Source of the DNA: Anaerolineales bacterium
GTDB taxonomy: Bacteria > Chloroflexota > Anaerolineae > Anaerolineales > Villigracilaceae
Assembly: GCA_030834895.1 (NCBI GenBank)
Contig: JAUQXA010000071.1
Location: 1 to 59,773 of the forward strand
Direction: 5' to 3'
DNA length: 59,773 nt
Shown here piece by piece: positions 17,599 to 25,492 of this stretch. Numbering within the stretch: the first letter of the stretch is position 1; each line of letters starts with the position of its first letter. Made by a program: the position numbers and the translations under genes. The notes beneath the pieces are model-generated. The model was given only the letters and a program-made list of their open reading frames with translations, did no database searches and was not told the origin of the DNA.

Positions 17599-17660
17599 AT
17601 GTGACTTGCTGGTCATGTGACCAGCAAGTCACATTTTACGCCAGTTTTCCTGTTTGTCAA
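17599..17660 (-). promoter_or_regulatory. tetR-ABC operon promoter with overlapping operator
   Basis: The minus-strand -35 TTGACA (17660-17655), 16-bp spacer and -10 TAAAAT (17638-17633) make a strong promoter. A perfect palindrome with 17-bp arms (17599-17634, GTGACTTGCTGGTCA core) overlaps the -10 and start site. GGTCATGTGAC occurs twice (17595 and 17611). Confidence 0.8.
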
Positions 17661-17709
17661 GAGGCATAACTTGCGCTAAAAATTTAATAAGTCTCTAACA
17701 CGAAAACTC

Positions 17710-17767
17710 TTGCAATTCTGCGAACAAGTTATACAATTAAAGCATCAAGCAAAAATGTCTTGATGCT
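17710..17767 (+). promoter_or_regulatory. Probable promoter and leader hairpin of the DUF3597 gene
   Basis: TTGCAA (17710-17715), 16 bases, then TACAAT (17732-17737) is followed by a 9-bp hairpin AGCATCAAG/CTTGATGCT in the leader at 17741-17767. Confidence 0.5.
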
Positions 17768-17797
17768 TCGTCAATTAATTCAAAGGAGAAATGTATC

Positions 17798-18277
17798 ATG
17801 GGACTTTTTGGTAAGATTCTGGAGAAACTTGGACTTAAAAAGGGTGAAGAGGAAACCAAACCTACCGCCTCTGCCAAGCCTTCCAATCCCACCATAACGA
17901 TGGTTAATAAACCCGCTACTGCCGGGCCTGTAAAACCGAAGCCTGTTGCCGCGCAAAAGGATGAGATGGACGACATGCCTAAGTCTGCCATGGCCCAAGC
18001 CCCGGCTCCCACTCCGATGTCCGAGGTGGATGTGGTCAAGAAACTCGAGCAGATGGCCGCCGGTTCCGGACTCGATTGGAAGGTTTCCATCGTTGACCTG
18101 CTCAAAGTTCTTGGCATTGACAGCAGCCGCGAGGCCCGTAATGAGTTGGCGACCGAGCTTGGTTGTCCCGCAGATCTGATGAAAGACTCCGCCAAGATGA
18201 ATGTCTGGCTGCACAAGGAAGTTTTGAAGCAGATTGCCGCCAACGGCGGAAACATCCCCAAGAATCTTTTGGACTAA
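17798..18277 (+). CDS. DUF3597-domain protein
   Basis: A 159-residue protein. The MGLFGKILEKLG opening, a Pro/Ala/Lys-rich linker (about 20-75) and the C-terminal domain VVKKLEQMA...WKVSIVDLLKVLGID...MNVWLHKEVLKQIAANGG fit DUF3597. The family's function is unknown; it is soluble and often stress- or phage-neighbouring in other bacteria. AAAGGAG lies 8 bases before the ATG, and the strong own promoter and terminator make it monocistronic. Confidence 0.85.
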   Translation: MGLFGKILEKLGLKKGEEETKPTASAKPSNPTITMVNKPATAGPVKPKPVAAQKDEMDDMPKSAMAQAPAPTPMSEVDVVKKLEQMAAGSGLDWKVSIVDLLKVLGIDSSREARNELATELGCPADLMKDSAKMNVWLHKEVLKQIAANGGNIPKNLLD

Positions 18278-18291
18278 CATTCGATTTCGAC

Positions 18292-18322
18292 AAAACAGCG
18301 CGGACTCAATCCGTGCTGTTTT
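18292..18322. terminator. Bidirectional terminator
   Basis: A 13-bp stem (18292-18304 with 18310-18322, one G-T pair), A-rich before and T-rich after, lies between convergent genes. It overlaps the last codons of the minus-strand gene. Confidence 0.75.
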
Positions 18323-19151
18323 CATTATAGGTCATGTTTTCAACGTGGCCACTTGATTGTTTCAAAAACTTTCCCCATATCATCTTTAGCAAAAGTCCCG
18401 CGCGCCAAAAGGCGACGGCGGCCATCCCATGTGCGAGGACAGCAAACAGTGGCGGCTTTTGGAAAGTGTAATATGTCCAGCATTCGCGGGTGGTTCCCCA
18501 GAGCTCGAGGAAATAGCCAAGCCCAGCACCTGCAGCAAAGGTGAGGAAGGCGAGGCGATGTTCCGTGGGCGTAAAGATCAGCAGAACGCATACCATCAAC
18601 GACAGCCAGGTATAGGACTTGTCAAAGGTGGGGGAGACGAAGATCAGCATCAGGATTAGGAAAGGGATGAAAACCAACCAGTAAAGGGTAGTAATCAGTG
18701 GTCGGTAATCAGTCAATTTGATTCGCATATCAGCCTGTTCAATCGCCCAGTTGAGGAATCTGGTGATGCGGTCAATTGAAAGCGAGGCAATGGGCCAGGC
18801 AGGGATGATCCACAACGGCGGACGTTCTGCTGTGTAATAATGCCAGAGATTGGTCTGCGTGCCCCATGATTCGATTGCCAACCCGCCGCAGATACCGACA
18901 AAGACAATCAACAAGTCGGTTTTGAGATTTGCCCGCGCCACAATCGTCAGTGACATGAAAAGGAAGACGCCAATCAACAGCCAATCCATGTAAAGCCACC
19001 AGGGACCGTTCCAATCCATGTATGCGAGATATTCCTCTGCCAGCGGCCACCAAATGTAAACGATAAGAAAGATGGTGACGAAGAATCCGCCAAGCAGGAT
19101 GGATGAATCGCGCGTCCAGAAGGGGTGTTTCTGATTTTCCATGCGGGGCAT
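18306..19151 (-). CDS. Unknown polytopic membrane protein with an internal duplication
   Basis: About 281 residues with seven or so hydrophobic segments and no known family recognised. Two related segments stand out: ESWGTQTNLWHYYTAERPPL (about 107-126) and ELWGTTRECWTYYTFQKPPL (about 220-240). They suggest an internal duplication of a membrane unit ending in an aromatic WxYYT-PPL loop. The start is placed at MPRMENQKH (or MENQKH at 19142); the longer frame runs antisense into comM and is not used. Confidence 0.6.
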   Translation of the reverse strand: MPRMENQKHPFWTRDSSILLGGFFVTIFLIVYIWWPLAEEYLAYMDWNGPWWLYMDWLLIGVFLFMSLTIVARANLKTDLLIVFVGICGGLAIESWGTQTNLWHYYTAERPPLWIIPAWPIASLSIDRITRFLNWAIEQADMRIKLTDYRPLITTLYWLVFIPFLILMLIFVSPTFDKSYTWLSLMVCVLLIFTPTEHRLAFLTFAAGAGLGYFLELWGTTRECWTYYTFQKPPLFAVLAHGMAAVAFWRAGLLLKMIWGKFLKQSSGHVENMTYNENSTD

Positions 19152-19181
19152 TATATCTGACTCACAACCTCCATTATCATG

Positions 19182-19187
19182 TAAAAT
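19182..19187 (+). promoter_or_regulatory. -10 element of comM, possible leaderless start
   Basis: TAAAAT ends 6 bases before the comM ATG, with TGACTC about 18 bases upstream. No Shine-Dalgarno sequence is present. Confidence 0.4.
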
Positions 19188-19193
19188 AACCCC

Positions 19194-20729
19194 ATGCTCT
19201 CCCGCATCTACTCCTGTGCCGTAGTGGGACTTGATGGTGTCATCGTCGAAGTCGAAGTGGATTACACCAACGGCTTGCCCGGCATGACGATTGTTGGGCT
19301 GCCTGATGCCGCCGTGCAGGAAAGCCGCGAGCGCGTGCAAACCGCTGTCAAGAATGCGGGCCTGCATTTTCCCCGTCACCGAATTGTGGTAAACCTTGCG
19401 CCTGCATCCGTCCGCAAGGAAGGACCGGCGTATGATTTGCCCATCGCGCTCGGCGTGATTGTCCTTGCGGGTTTCCTTCCGCACGACGCCATCGAAGGCA
19501 CGCTGGTCATCGGTGAACTTTCTCTGGATGGAATCGTCCGCCATACGCGCGGGGTTTTGCCAATGGCTGCCGCCGCCCGCGCCAACGGCTTCAAGCGGAT
19601 GTTCGTCCCCGAAGTGGATGCGCCCGAAGCGGCTTTAATTCCAGATCTGGAGATTATCCCGGTCAAAACGCTTGCTGACCTTTACAACCATCTGGCTGGT
19701 CGGCAAACCATCGAGTCTTATCTCCCCGCAGGCGATTTACTTGAACCGTTGTTCATCCCCACAGATTTCAGCGAAGTCAAAGGGCAGGAGCACGTCAAAC
19801 GTGCGCTTGAAGTCGCAGCCGCTGGAGGGCATAACATGTTGATGGTGGGAAGTCCAGGAGCGGGGAAAACATTGCTTGCCCGTGCCTTGCCCGGCATCCT
19901 GCCAGAGATGAGCATCGAAGAATCTTTGGACGTCACCCGCATTTATTCTGTTGCAGATCAATTGCCAACAGGAACTCCATTAATTCGATATCGTCCGTTT
20001 CGTTCCCCCCATCACACCATTTCACACGCAGGTCTGGTCGGCGGCGGAAATATCCCCAAGCCCGGTGAAATCTCCCTTGCACATCGCGGTGTTCTGTTCC
20101 TTGATGAATTCCCCGAATTCGGCACTCGCGTCCTCGAAGTGATGCGTCAACCGATGGAAGATAAAGTCGTCACCATCAGCCGCGCCAAAGGCTCGCTTAC
20201 TTTTTCAGCAAATTTCCAATTGGTTGCTGCTATGAATCCATGCCCATGTGGATACTATGGCGACTCAGTCAAACCCTGTACCTGCGCCCCTGCGGTTGTA
20301 ACCAAATATCAGAAACGCATTTCAGGTCCCTTGCTCGATAGAATTGACATTCACATCGAAGTCCCAAGGGTGGATTATGAAAAACTCAGCGGCAACAAAA
20401 TCAGCGAGTCATCCGAATCGATTCGCTCTCGTGTGCAAGCCGCGCGTGATATTCAACTAGCCCGATTCACGAATCCCAGTTCCAAATCCACCGAAATCAT
20501 CTGTAACGCTGACATGCGCATCGGCGAGATTAGAAAATTCTGCCAGTTGCAGGATGAAGGGCAGAGTTTGATGCGGGCGGCGATGAGTCAACTCAACCTA
20601 TCGGCGCGTGCCTATCATCGCATCCTGAAACTTGCACGCACCATTGCAGATCTGGCAGGAAGTGAGGATATCCAATCCGCACATCTGGCGGAGGCACTGC
20701 AGTACCGTCCGAAGTCGATGATGGGATGA
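19194..20729 (+). CDS. comM: ComM/YifB family AAA+ ATPase (Mg-chelatase-like)
   Basis: A 511-residue branch-migration helicase-like ATPase linked to natural transformation in other bacteria. The N-terminal ChlI/Lon-like domain starts MLSRIYSCAVVGLDG. Walker A is GSPGAGKTLLARALPG from about residue 219, Walker B is GVLFLDEFPEF, and MNPCPCGYYGD is the zinc-like cysteine region. The C-terminal domain is intact. A truncated second copy of residues 212 to the end lies at 52905-53810, with a near-identical 104-base block. Confidence 0.93.
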   Translation: MLSRIYSCAVVGLDGVIVEVEVDYTNGLPGMTIVGLPDAAVQESRERVQTAVKNAGLHFPRHRIVVNLAPASVRKEGPAYDLPIALGVIVLAGFLPHDAIEGTLVIGELSLDGIVRHTRGVLPMAAAARANGFKRMFVPEVDAPEAALIPDLEIIPVKTLADLYNHLAGRQTIESYLPAGDLLEPLFIPTDFSEVKGQEHVKRALEVAAAGGHNMLMVGSPGAGKTLLARALPGILPEMSIEESLDVTRIYSVADQLPTGTPLIRYRPFRSPHHTISHAGLVGGGNIPKPGEISLAHRGVLFLDEFPEFGTRVLEVMRQPMEDKVVTISRAKGSLTFSANFQLVAAMNPCPCGYYGDSVKPCTCAPAVVTKYQKRISGPLLDRIDIHIEVPRVDYEKLSGNKISESSESIRSRVQAARDIQLARFTNPSSKSTEIICNADMRIGEIRKFCQLQDEGQSLMRAAMSQLNLSARAYHRILKLARTIADLAGSEDIQSAHLAEALQYRPKSMMG

Positions 20730-20829
20730 CAAAACCAAGTTGATAGCTTAAATCCTTAGGATGAAGGATATTGTGGGGAATGATTGTATACGGGCATAAG
20801 TTTCGTTTAAGAGCGTAGGCGGCACGTAG

Positions 20830-20857
20830 GCGGCGGAGATAAATCTCCGCCGCTTTT
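20830..20857 (+). terminator. Terminator downstream of comM
   Basis: A perfect 11-bp GC-rich stem (GCGGCGGAGAT at 20830-20840 with 20843-20853), followed by TTTT. It lies about 100 bases after the comM stop. Confidence 0.7.
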
Positions 20858-21029
20858 GATTCATGCACTTCAACAACTTTTCGTCCAGGGGAACATCTTG
20901 TACAGCGGCGGAAACGGTATAAGAACAAATTATTAAATGAGTAATACTTGTTGAGTGAGCACATCAGGTATAACTCAAATTGGCAACTGTGTTTTTATGA
21001 CACCTGTTCAACTTCCCCCGGTTTCAAAC

Positions 21030-21058
21030 TTGCAAAATATAATCCCTCAAACTATACT
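21030..21058 (+). promoter_or_regulatory. Promoter of the GntR/PBP regulator, possible leaderless start
   Basis: TTGCAA (21030-21035), 17 bases, TATACT (21053-21058), then only 6 bases to the ATG. The transcription start would coincide with the start codon. Confidence 0.5.
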
Positions 21059-21064
21059 CGAAGC

Positions 21065-22159
21065 ATGGAACAATCCCACCTCTACCAGCAAATTGTCGAA
21101 TCTATCCGTGATGACATTCTTTCGGGTATCATCAAACCCGGCGAGTCGCTGCCGCCAATGCGCAAGATGACCGAGAAGTGGAATTGCACCACAGGCACCA
21201 TCATGCGCGCATATCAGGAACTGGCACACCAGGGCTTGATCATCAGCCATGTCGGCAAAGGCACAAAGGTGGTGGACAATCTATCGGGTCAGGATCAATC
21301 TCCGCTGCGAAAGGCGACTTTGTTCAATCGCACCGAAGCCTTTTTGCTGGAAATCATCACGGCGGGGTATACGCCCGATGAAATCGAACAATCTATGCGG
21401 ACGGCGCTGGATCGCTGGAAAACATTCTCTATCAAACAGGAAGAACACCCGTCCAACGTTCTGCGTTTTATAGGAAGTCACGACCCGTCGCTGGCGATGA
21501 TTGCCGCGCAGTATCATGAAGTCAATCCAGAACTGAGCTTGCATTTATCCTTCAGCGGAAGTTTGGGTGGACTGATTGCACTGGCTGAAAAAAACGCTGA
21601 CCTTGCGGGCTGCCACCTTTGGGATGAAGCCACCGACACGTACAACGAGCCGTTTGTCCGCAAGTTGCTGCCGGGGCAGAAAGTGGCGCTGCTCACGTTG
21701 GCGCATCGCCGCGTGGGATTGATTTTAGCACCGGGGAATCCACTTGGGCTGAATGACCTGACAGATTTGGCAAAGCCAGGCATCCGTTTTGTCAACCGCC
21801 AGCAGGGATCGGGGACGCGCGTTTGGCTGGATGCACAACTCCATCGGGCTGGCATAAACACATCAGGCATTGCTGGTTATCAAGACGAAAAAATGACCCA
21901 CTCCGAAGTGGCGCGCACTATCAGCAAGGGACAGGCGGAAGTAGGCTTGGCAGTGGAAACTGCTGCGCTCTCATTTGGACTTGGCTTCAAATTGCTGACC
22001 ACCGAGCGCTACGATCTCGTCATCCCCGCCGATAGATGGGAATTGGAATCTGTCCGGGCGCTCAAGGAATGGCTGGATACTTCGCTGGCAAAAACTGAAA
22101 TCAACAACCTGGGTGGCTACGACACAACAGAGACTGGCTCAGTCAGGTGGGTTTCCTGA
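21065..22159 (+). CDS. GntR-type HTH regulator fused to a periplasmic-binding-like domain
   Basis: A 364-residue regulator. The N terminus is a GntR winged helix (YQQIVESIRDDILSGIIKPGESLPPMRKM, then TTGTIMRAYQELAHQGLI; about 1-80). The rest, from GSHDPSLAMIAAQYHEV, is a type-2 binding-protein-like domain of the COG1910 kind, often called molybdate-binding, with NRQQGSGTRVWLD as the anion or ligand loop. It ends 12 bases from the convergent xdhC. Location at the edge of the molybdenum island suggests it senses molybdate, tungstate or a pathway substrate, but this is inference. It may recognise the shared sequence upstream of mop4 and the hydrogenase. Confidence 0.82.
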   Translation: MEQSHLYQQIVESIRDDILSGIIKPGESLPPMRKMTEKWNCTTGTIMRAYQELAHQGLIISHVGKGTKVVDNLSGQDQSPLRKATLFNRTEAFLLEIITAGYTPDEIEQSMRTALDRWKTFSIKQEEHPSNVLRFIGSHDPSLAMIAAQYHEVNPELSLHLSFSGSLGGLIALAEKNADLAGCHLWDEATDTYNEPFVRKLLPGQKVALLTLAHRRVGLILAPGNPLGLNDLTDLAKPGIRFVNRQQGSGTRVWLDAQLHRAGINTSGIAGYQDEKMTHSEVARTISKGQAEVGLAVETAALSFGLGFKLLTTERYDLVIPADRWELESVRALKEWLDTSLAKTEINNLGGYDTTETGSVRWVS

Positions 22160-22171
22160 GATAGAGGGAGA

Positions 22172-23269
22172 TTACACCTCCTTGATTTCACAACACGCCA
22201 CAGCGGGACCTTCCTTCTTCGGCGCACTTTTCTCCGCCCTGACCTTGATTAACTCCCCGACAATACTGACCGCCAGTTCTTCGGGTGTTTCCGCGCCAAT
22301 TGCCGTGCCAATGGGACAGTGAACCTGCGATAATTCCTCCCGCGTAAATCCCTTGGCGACCATATCATCGTAAATCAAATCCCGTTTGTTGCGGCTGCCA
22401 ATCATGCCGACGTATGCCGCCTCGCTTCTTAGCACCAGCCCAAGCACATGCCTGTCGAATAGATGTCCCCTGGTGACGATGACCAGATAACTGTTATCGT
22501 TGATGTCAAGTTGGGGAAGGGTTTTGAACGAGTCAATCACCCTGACCTCGATGGGCTCAGGGAATCTCTCACGGTTGGCAAAGTCTGCGCGGTCATCTAT
22601 GACAACAGTCTTGAAACCGACGCTTTCGCTGAGCGGCGCAATTTTTTGCGAGACATGTCCCGCCCCAAAAATATAAACCGTCCCGCCCTCGCGCAAAGGC
22701 TCCACCAGAAAACGCTGGTCGTCGAAAATTTCAGAGTGCAGGGTAATCTTCGCGGGACCCGCAATCAGTTTTTCCAGCAGGTAAGGGTCGCATGTCACTT
22801 CGCCGACCAACGACCTGTCAGGTTTCACCAGACACTGCTGCCTGCTGATTCCCTCATCTGCGGCGGGCTTGCCCAAAATGGTAATCAGCCAGCCGCGTTT
22901 GCCGCGCTTCACGATGTCGGCAGCTTCGGCATAAACCTTCAAGTTGTTCCCGTCGCTCGCGTCAATGAAGTCAATCAAAATCTCCCCCACGCCGCCGCAA
23001 ATCATGTCCGAACCTGCCGCGTCTTTGCTGGTCAGGTTGAACGAATGCACCACCGTCTTCCGCGCCCCAATCATCGCTTTGGCAAGACCAATCGCCTCAG
23101 CCTCCAGCCGTCCGCCGCCGATGGTTCCCGCAATCGAACCGTCTACCCGAACCACCATCTTCGCGCCATCACTGCGCGGCGCGGAGCCCGATTTGTCGAA
23201 CAAAGTAGCCACCACAAAACTCTCATTCTGGCGCAGGAGCCCAACCATAGCTTCATATAGTCTTTTCAT
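22172..23269 (-). CDS. xdhC: XdhC/CoxF-family molybdenum cofactor maturation protein
   Basis: A 365-residue protein that in relatives handles molybdenum cofactor and assists its sulfuration before insertion into xanthine-dehydrogenase-family enzymes. The N-terminal XdhC domain includes GSAPRSDGAKMVV and GGGRLEAEAI; the C-terminal Rossmann-like domain includes VYIFGAGHVSQKIAPL and YVGMIGSRNKRD, ending in GAETPEELAVSI. A terminal CC (VACCEI) is visible. Last gene of the minus-strand island. It should serve the four Mop enzymes. Confidence 0.93.
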   Translation of the reverse strand: MKRLYEAMVGLLRQNESFVVATLFDKSGSAPRSDGAKMVVRVDGSIAGTIGGGRLEAEAIGLAKAMIGARKTVVHSFNLTSKDAAGSDMICGGVGEILIDFIDASDGNNLKVYAEAADIVKRGKRGWLITILGKPAADEGISRQQCLVKPDRSLVGEVTCDPYLLEKLIAGPAKITLHSEIFDDQRFLVEPLREGGTVYIFGAGHVSQKIAPLSESVGFKTVVIDDRADFANRERFPEPIEVRVIDSFKTLPQLDINDNSYLVIVTRGHLFDRHVLGLVLRSEAAYVGMIGSRNKRDLIYDDMVAKGFTREELSQVHCPIGTAIGAETPEELAVSIVGELIKVRAEKSAPKKEGPAVACCEIKEV

Positions 23270-23402
23270 AGTGTCCTCGCTCTTGAAAATATCATAATTC
23301 GATCAAAACCAACAGGACGTTATGATGGCTTCTTCGATCACAGCGCTAATTCCCATTCGGGCCGATACGCATTGACCATTTTCTCATACCTAGAGAGAAG
23401 AG

Positions 23403-24215
23403 TTACTTGTAAATGGCATTGATTATGGGGATGTCCAATGCACTATCTTTCCTGTTCAGCGCGGATACGATTACGGATTGATAGGTTGATAAAAGCCTGA
23501 CCGCAAGCTCGCATGCCTGGAAGCAGAGGTCTGGTGTATCTGCCTGATTCAAGAGCGCAATTCTGCGTGCGGATACCGGAATGTTCTTCAAACCTCCGTA
23601 TGGATGACATAGCACATCCTCCATTGCCTTCACAGAAATCAAATCCCCAAGTTTCAGCCCGGACAAATTGGCATAAATTTCGGGACGATGAACCCATTCT
23701 GTGGTGCAGGGTTTTCCCAGGGCAGATAATCCTGTTACAACCACAACAGAATCAACAAAATCAGGGATTGGTGGCTCATGTTGTGCCGGGGCTTTTGCCG
23801 GATGACGGCGGGAGCCGTCCGCTTCGATCAAGAGCGGCACGTCTTTCCTGTCAGCCAGTAATAAAACCTGCTGAAGGGCATCATGTCCCAGTCCGTCAAC
23901 GGAGTGATCATTTTTCGGACCGGAAAACAAAGTTACTCCAGATATATCTTGCGGCAAATTTCCACCCCAACCCAAAGGATCGTCACAATGGAAGTGCTGA
24001 TCTGCATATTGTGTCTGAAAAATTTCCAGGCGCGATGTGGCAGTTACAATGACCGACAATTGGTATTCGCGTGCCAGGCAAAAAAGGGCTGTCGTCTTTC
24101 CCCCGGAACCTACAAATGCCACTCGCGGAATATCGCTTAATCCCAAAGCCATCTTCAAACTGGAGGTCATGATCGGCAAAGGTACTTGGGAATCACTTAG
24201 ATGCATACATTGCAT
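23403..24215 (-). CDS. yqeC: YqeC-type selenium/molybdenum cofactor protein
   Basis: A putative ATPase of about 270 residues. It shows the P-loop-like VGSGGKTTALF near residues 35-45, PLLIEADGSRRHPAKAP and HEPPIPDFVDSVVVV, diagnostic of YqeC, a family tied to selenium-dependent molybdenum hydroxylases (the labile selenium cofactor). The start is uncertain: TTG 24221, ATG 24215 and ATG 24170 are possible; 24215 has AGAG upstream. It overlaps the CoA-ligase gene by about 23 bases, implying coupling. Its presence raises the possibility that one or more Mop enzymes carry selenium. Confidence 0.86.
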   Translation of the reverse strand: MQCMHLSDSQVPLPIMTSSLKMALGLSDIPRVAFVGSGGKTTALFCLAREYQLSVIVTATSRLEIFQTQYADQHFHCDDPLGWGGNLPQDISGVTLFSGPKNDHSVDGLGHDALQQVLLLADRKDVPLLIEADGSRRHPAKAPAQHEPPIPDFVDSVVVVTGLSALGKPCTTEWVHRPEIYANLSGLKLGDLISVKAMEDVLCHPYGGLKNIPVSARRIALLNQADTPDLCFQACELAVRLLSTYQSVIVSALNRKDSALDIPIINAIYK

Positions 24216-25491
24216 TTTCAATCTTCTCTTGGTTTCGCTTATCTATAATGATTCGTTTGAGTAGGTTGCCTGACTCTTTTGGGCCATGGTAGCAGTGAAC
24301 AATTACTTTTAGGTTTTTTATGGATGAAATAAGACTTAGGGACCTTTCCACCTCACGGATTGAATCCTCGTCTGTGAGCATGTGCGCCTCGACCAGCAGA
24401 AATTCATCCCCGCCCGAGCCTGACACTGTTACCGAGAAATTCAGCAACCCTTGAATGGGGAACAACGCCTCATCGAAGTCGGGGAGTTTCAATGTCTCAT
24501 CGCCCACGCGGACAAACCCGCTGAACCGTCCGCGAATCTTTTCCATCGTCCGCAACTTCGTCCCGCATGGACATTTGCCAACGAGGAACCTGCTTCGGTC
24601 TCCCATGCGGTAGCGGATGAGCGGCATTCCGCGCCGAGTCAGCGTGGTGAAGACCACTTCGCCGTATTCTCCATCGGGGACGGGTTCACCCGTTTCGGGA
24701 TTCACAATTTCAAACAGCATGTCCGCTTCGCGCAAGTGATAACCGCGATGTGCCTCACATTCCACGCCACCGCCTAAGCCCATCTCGGTGGTTCCGTAGT
24801 GGTTGAAGACCTTGCAGCCCCAGATATTTTCCAACACGTTGACAATCGCCGCAGGGACATAATCCGTGGAAAGCAGAATCGTGCGCGGCGCTTTATTATG
24901 TGGATTCCACCTCCGTGCCAGACTCAAAATCTGAGTCGGTGAACCGACAAGGCAATCCGCCTGCTGGCTTTCCATCACATCCAACGCGTGAAACGGGTCT
25001 TTGACCATGCCGTACGGGATGGGCTTTCTGCCCTTGCGCTCCAAACCCATCCGCAGCAGGTCGCCCACGCTTCCAGGCGTTTCGCCAGGCAGGAAGATCA
25101 AAACGCGCTCGTCAGTCTCCGTCAGCACAGACATGCCCACGCCGAAGAAATCAATCGTCAACTGCTGGTCTTCGGCGGTGAAGAAGATTCGCTTTGGCTC
25201 ACCCGTCGTCCCCGACGTTTGCAAGGTCACGATCCGCTGAATATTACCCTGTGGCACGCACACAAACCGCAGCGGATTCTGGCGGATGTCTTCTGCCGTG
25301 GTGAACGGGAATTGCCGCAGGTCATCCAAAGACGAGAGCGTTTCAGGCAGTCCCTCGAAATGTTTTTTATAAAACGCGCTCTTGCCCCGCGCCAATGCCA
25401 AAGTCTCATTCAACTTTGATAATTGCCATGCCTGAAGGTCAGCGCCGTTTATCTTTTCTTTTACCCAAGAATCAAGCGGGGTTATTCTCAT
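24193..25491 (-). CDS. AMP-dependent CoA ligase, phenylacetate-CoA ligase-like (DVU_1553 type)
   Basis: A 432-residue adenylate-forming enzyme resembling PaaK: LQTSGTTGEPKRIFF is the P-loop, NHYGTTEMGLGGGVECE follows, and YGEVVFTTLTRRGMPLIRYRMGDRS with a CPCG pair is typical. It should activate a carboxylic acid, perhaps the product or a precursor of the Mop reaction, with ATP and CoA. Starts 1 base after the trsS stop. DVU_1553 is the family name I recall for the equivalent gene in similar islands. Confidence 0.88.
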   Translation of the reverse strand: MRITPLDSWVKEKINGADLQAWQLSKLNETLALARGKSAFYKKHFEGLPETLSSLDDLRQFPFTTAEDIRQNPLRFVCVPQGNIQRIVTLQTSGTTGEPKRIFFTAEDQQLTIDFFGVGMSVLTETDERVLIFLPGETPGSVGDLLRMGLERKGRKPIPYGMVKDPFHALDVMESQQADCLVGSPTQILSLARRWNPHNKAPRTILLSTDYVPAAIVNVLENIWGCKVFNHYGTTEMGLGGGVECEAHRGYHLREADMLFEIVNPETGEPVPDGEYGEVVFTTLTRRGMPLIRYRMGDRSRFLVGKCPCGTKLRTMEKIRGRFSGFVRVGDETLKLPDFDEALFPIQGLLNFSVTVSGSGGDEFLLVEAHMLTDEDSIREVERSLSLISSIKNLKVIVHCYHGPKESGNLLKRIIIDKRNQEKIENAMYASK

Positions 25492-25492
25492 A

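Noticed and set aside
19142..19544. Longer N terminus for the duplicated membrane protein
   Set aside because: The extension is antisense to the start of comM and lacks hydrophobic or conserved character.
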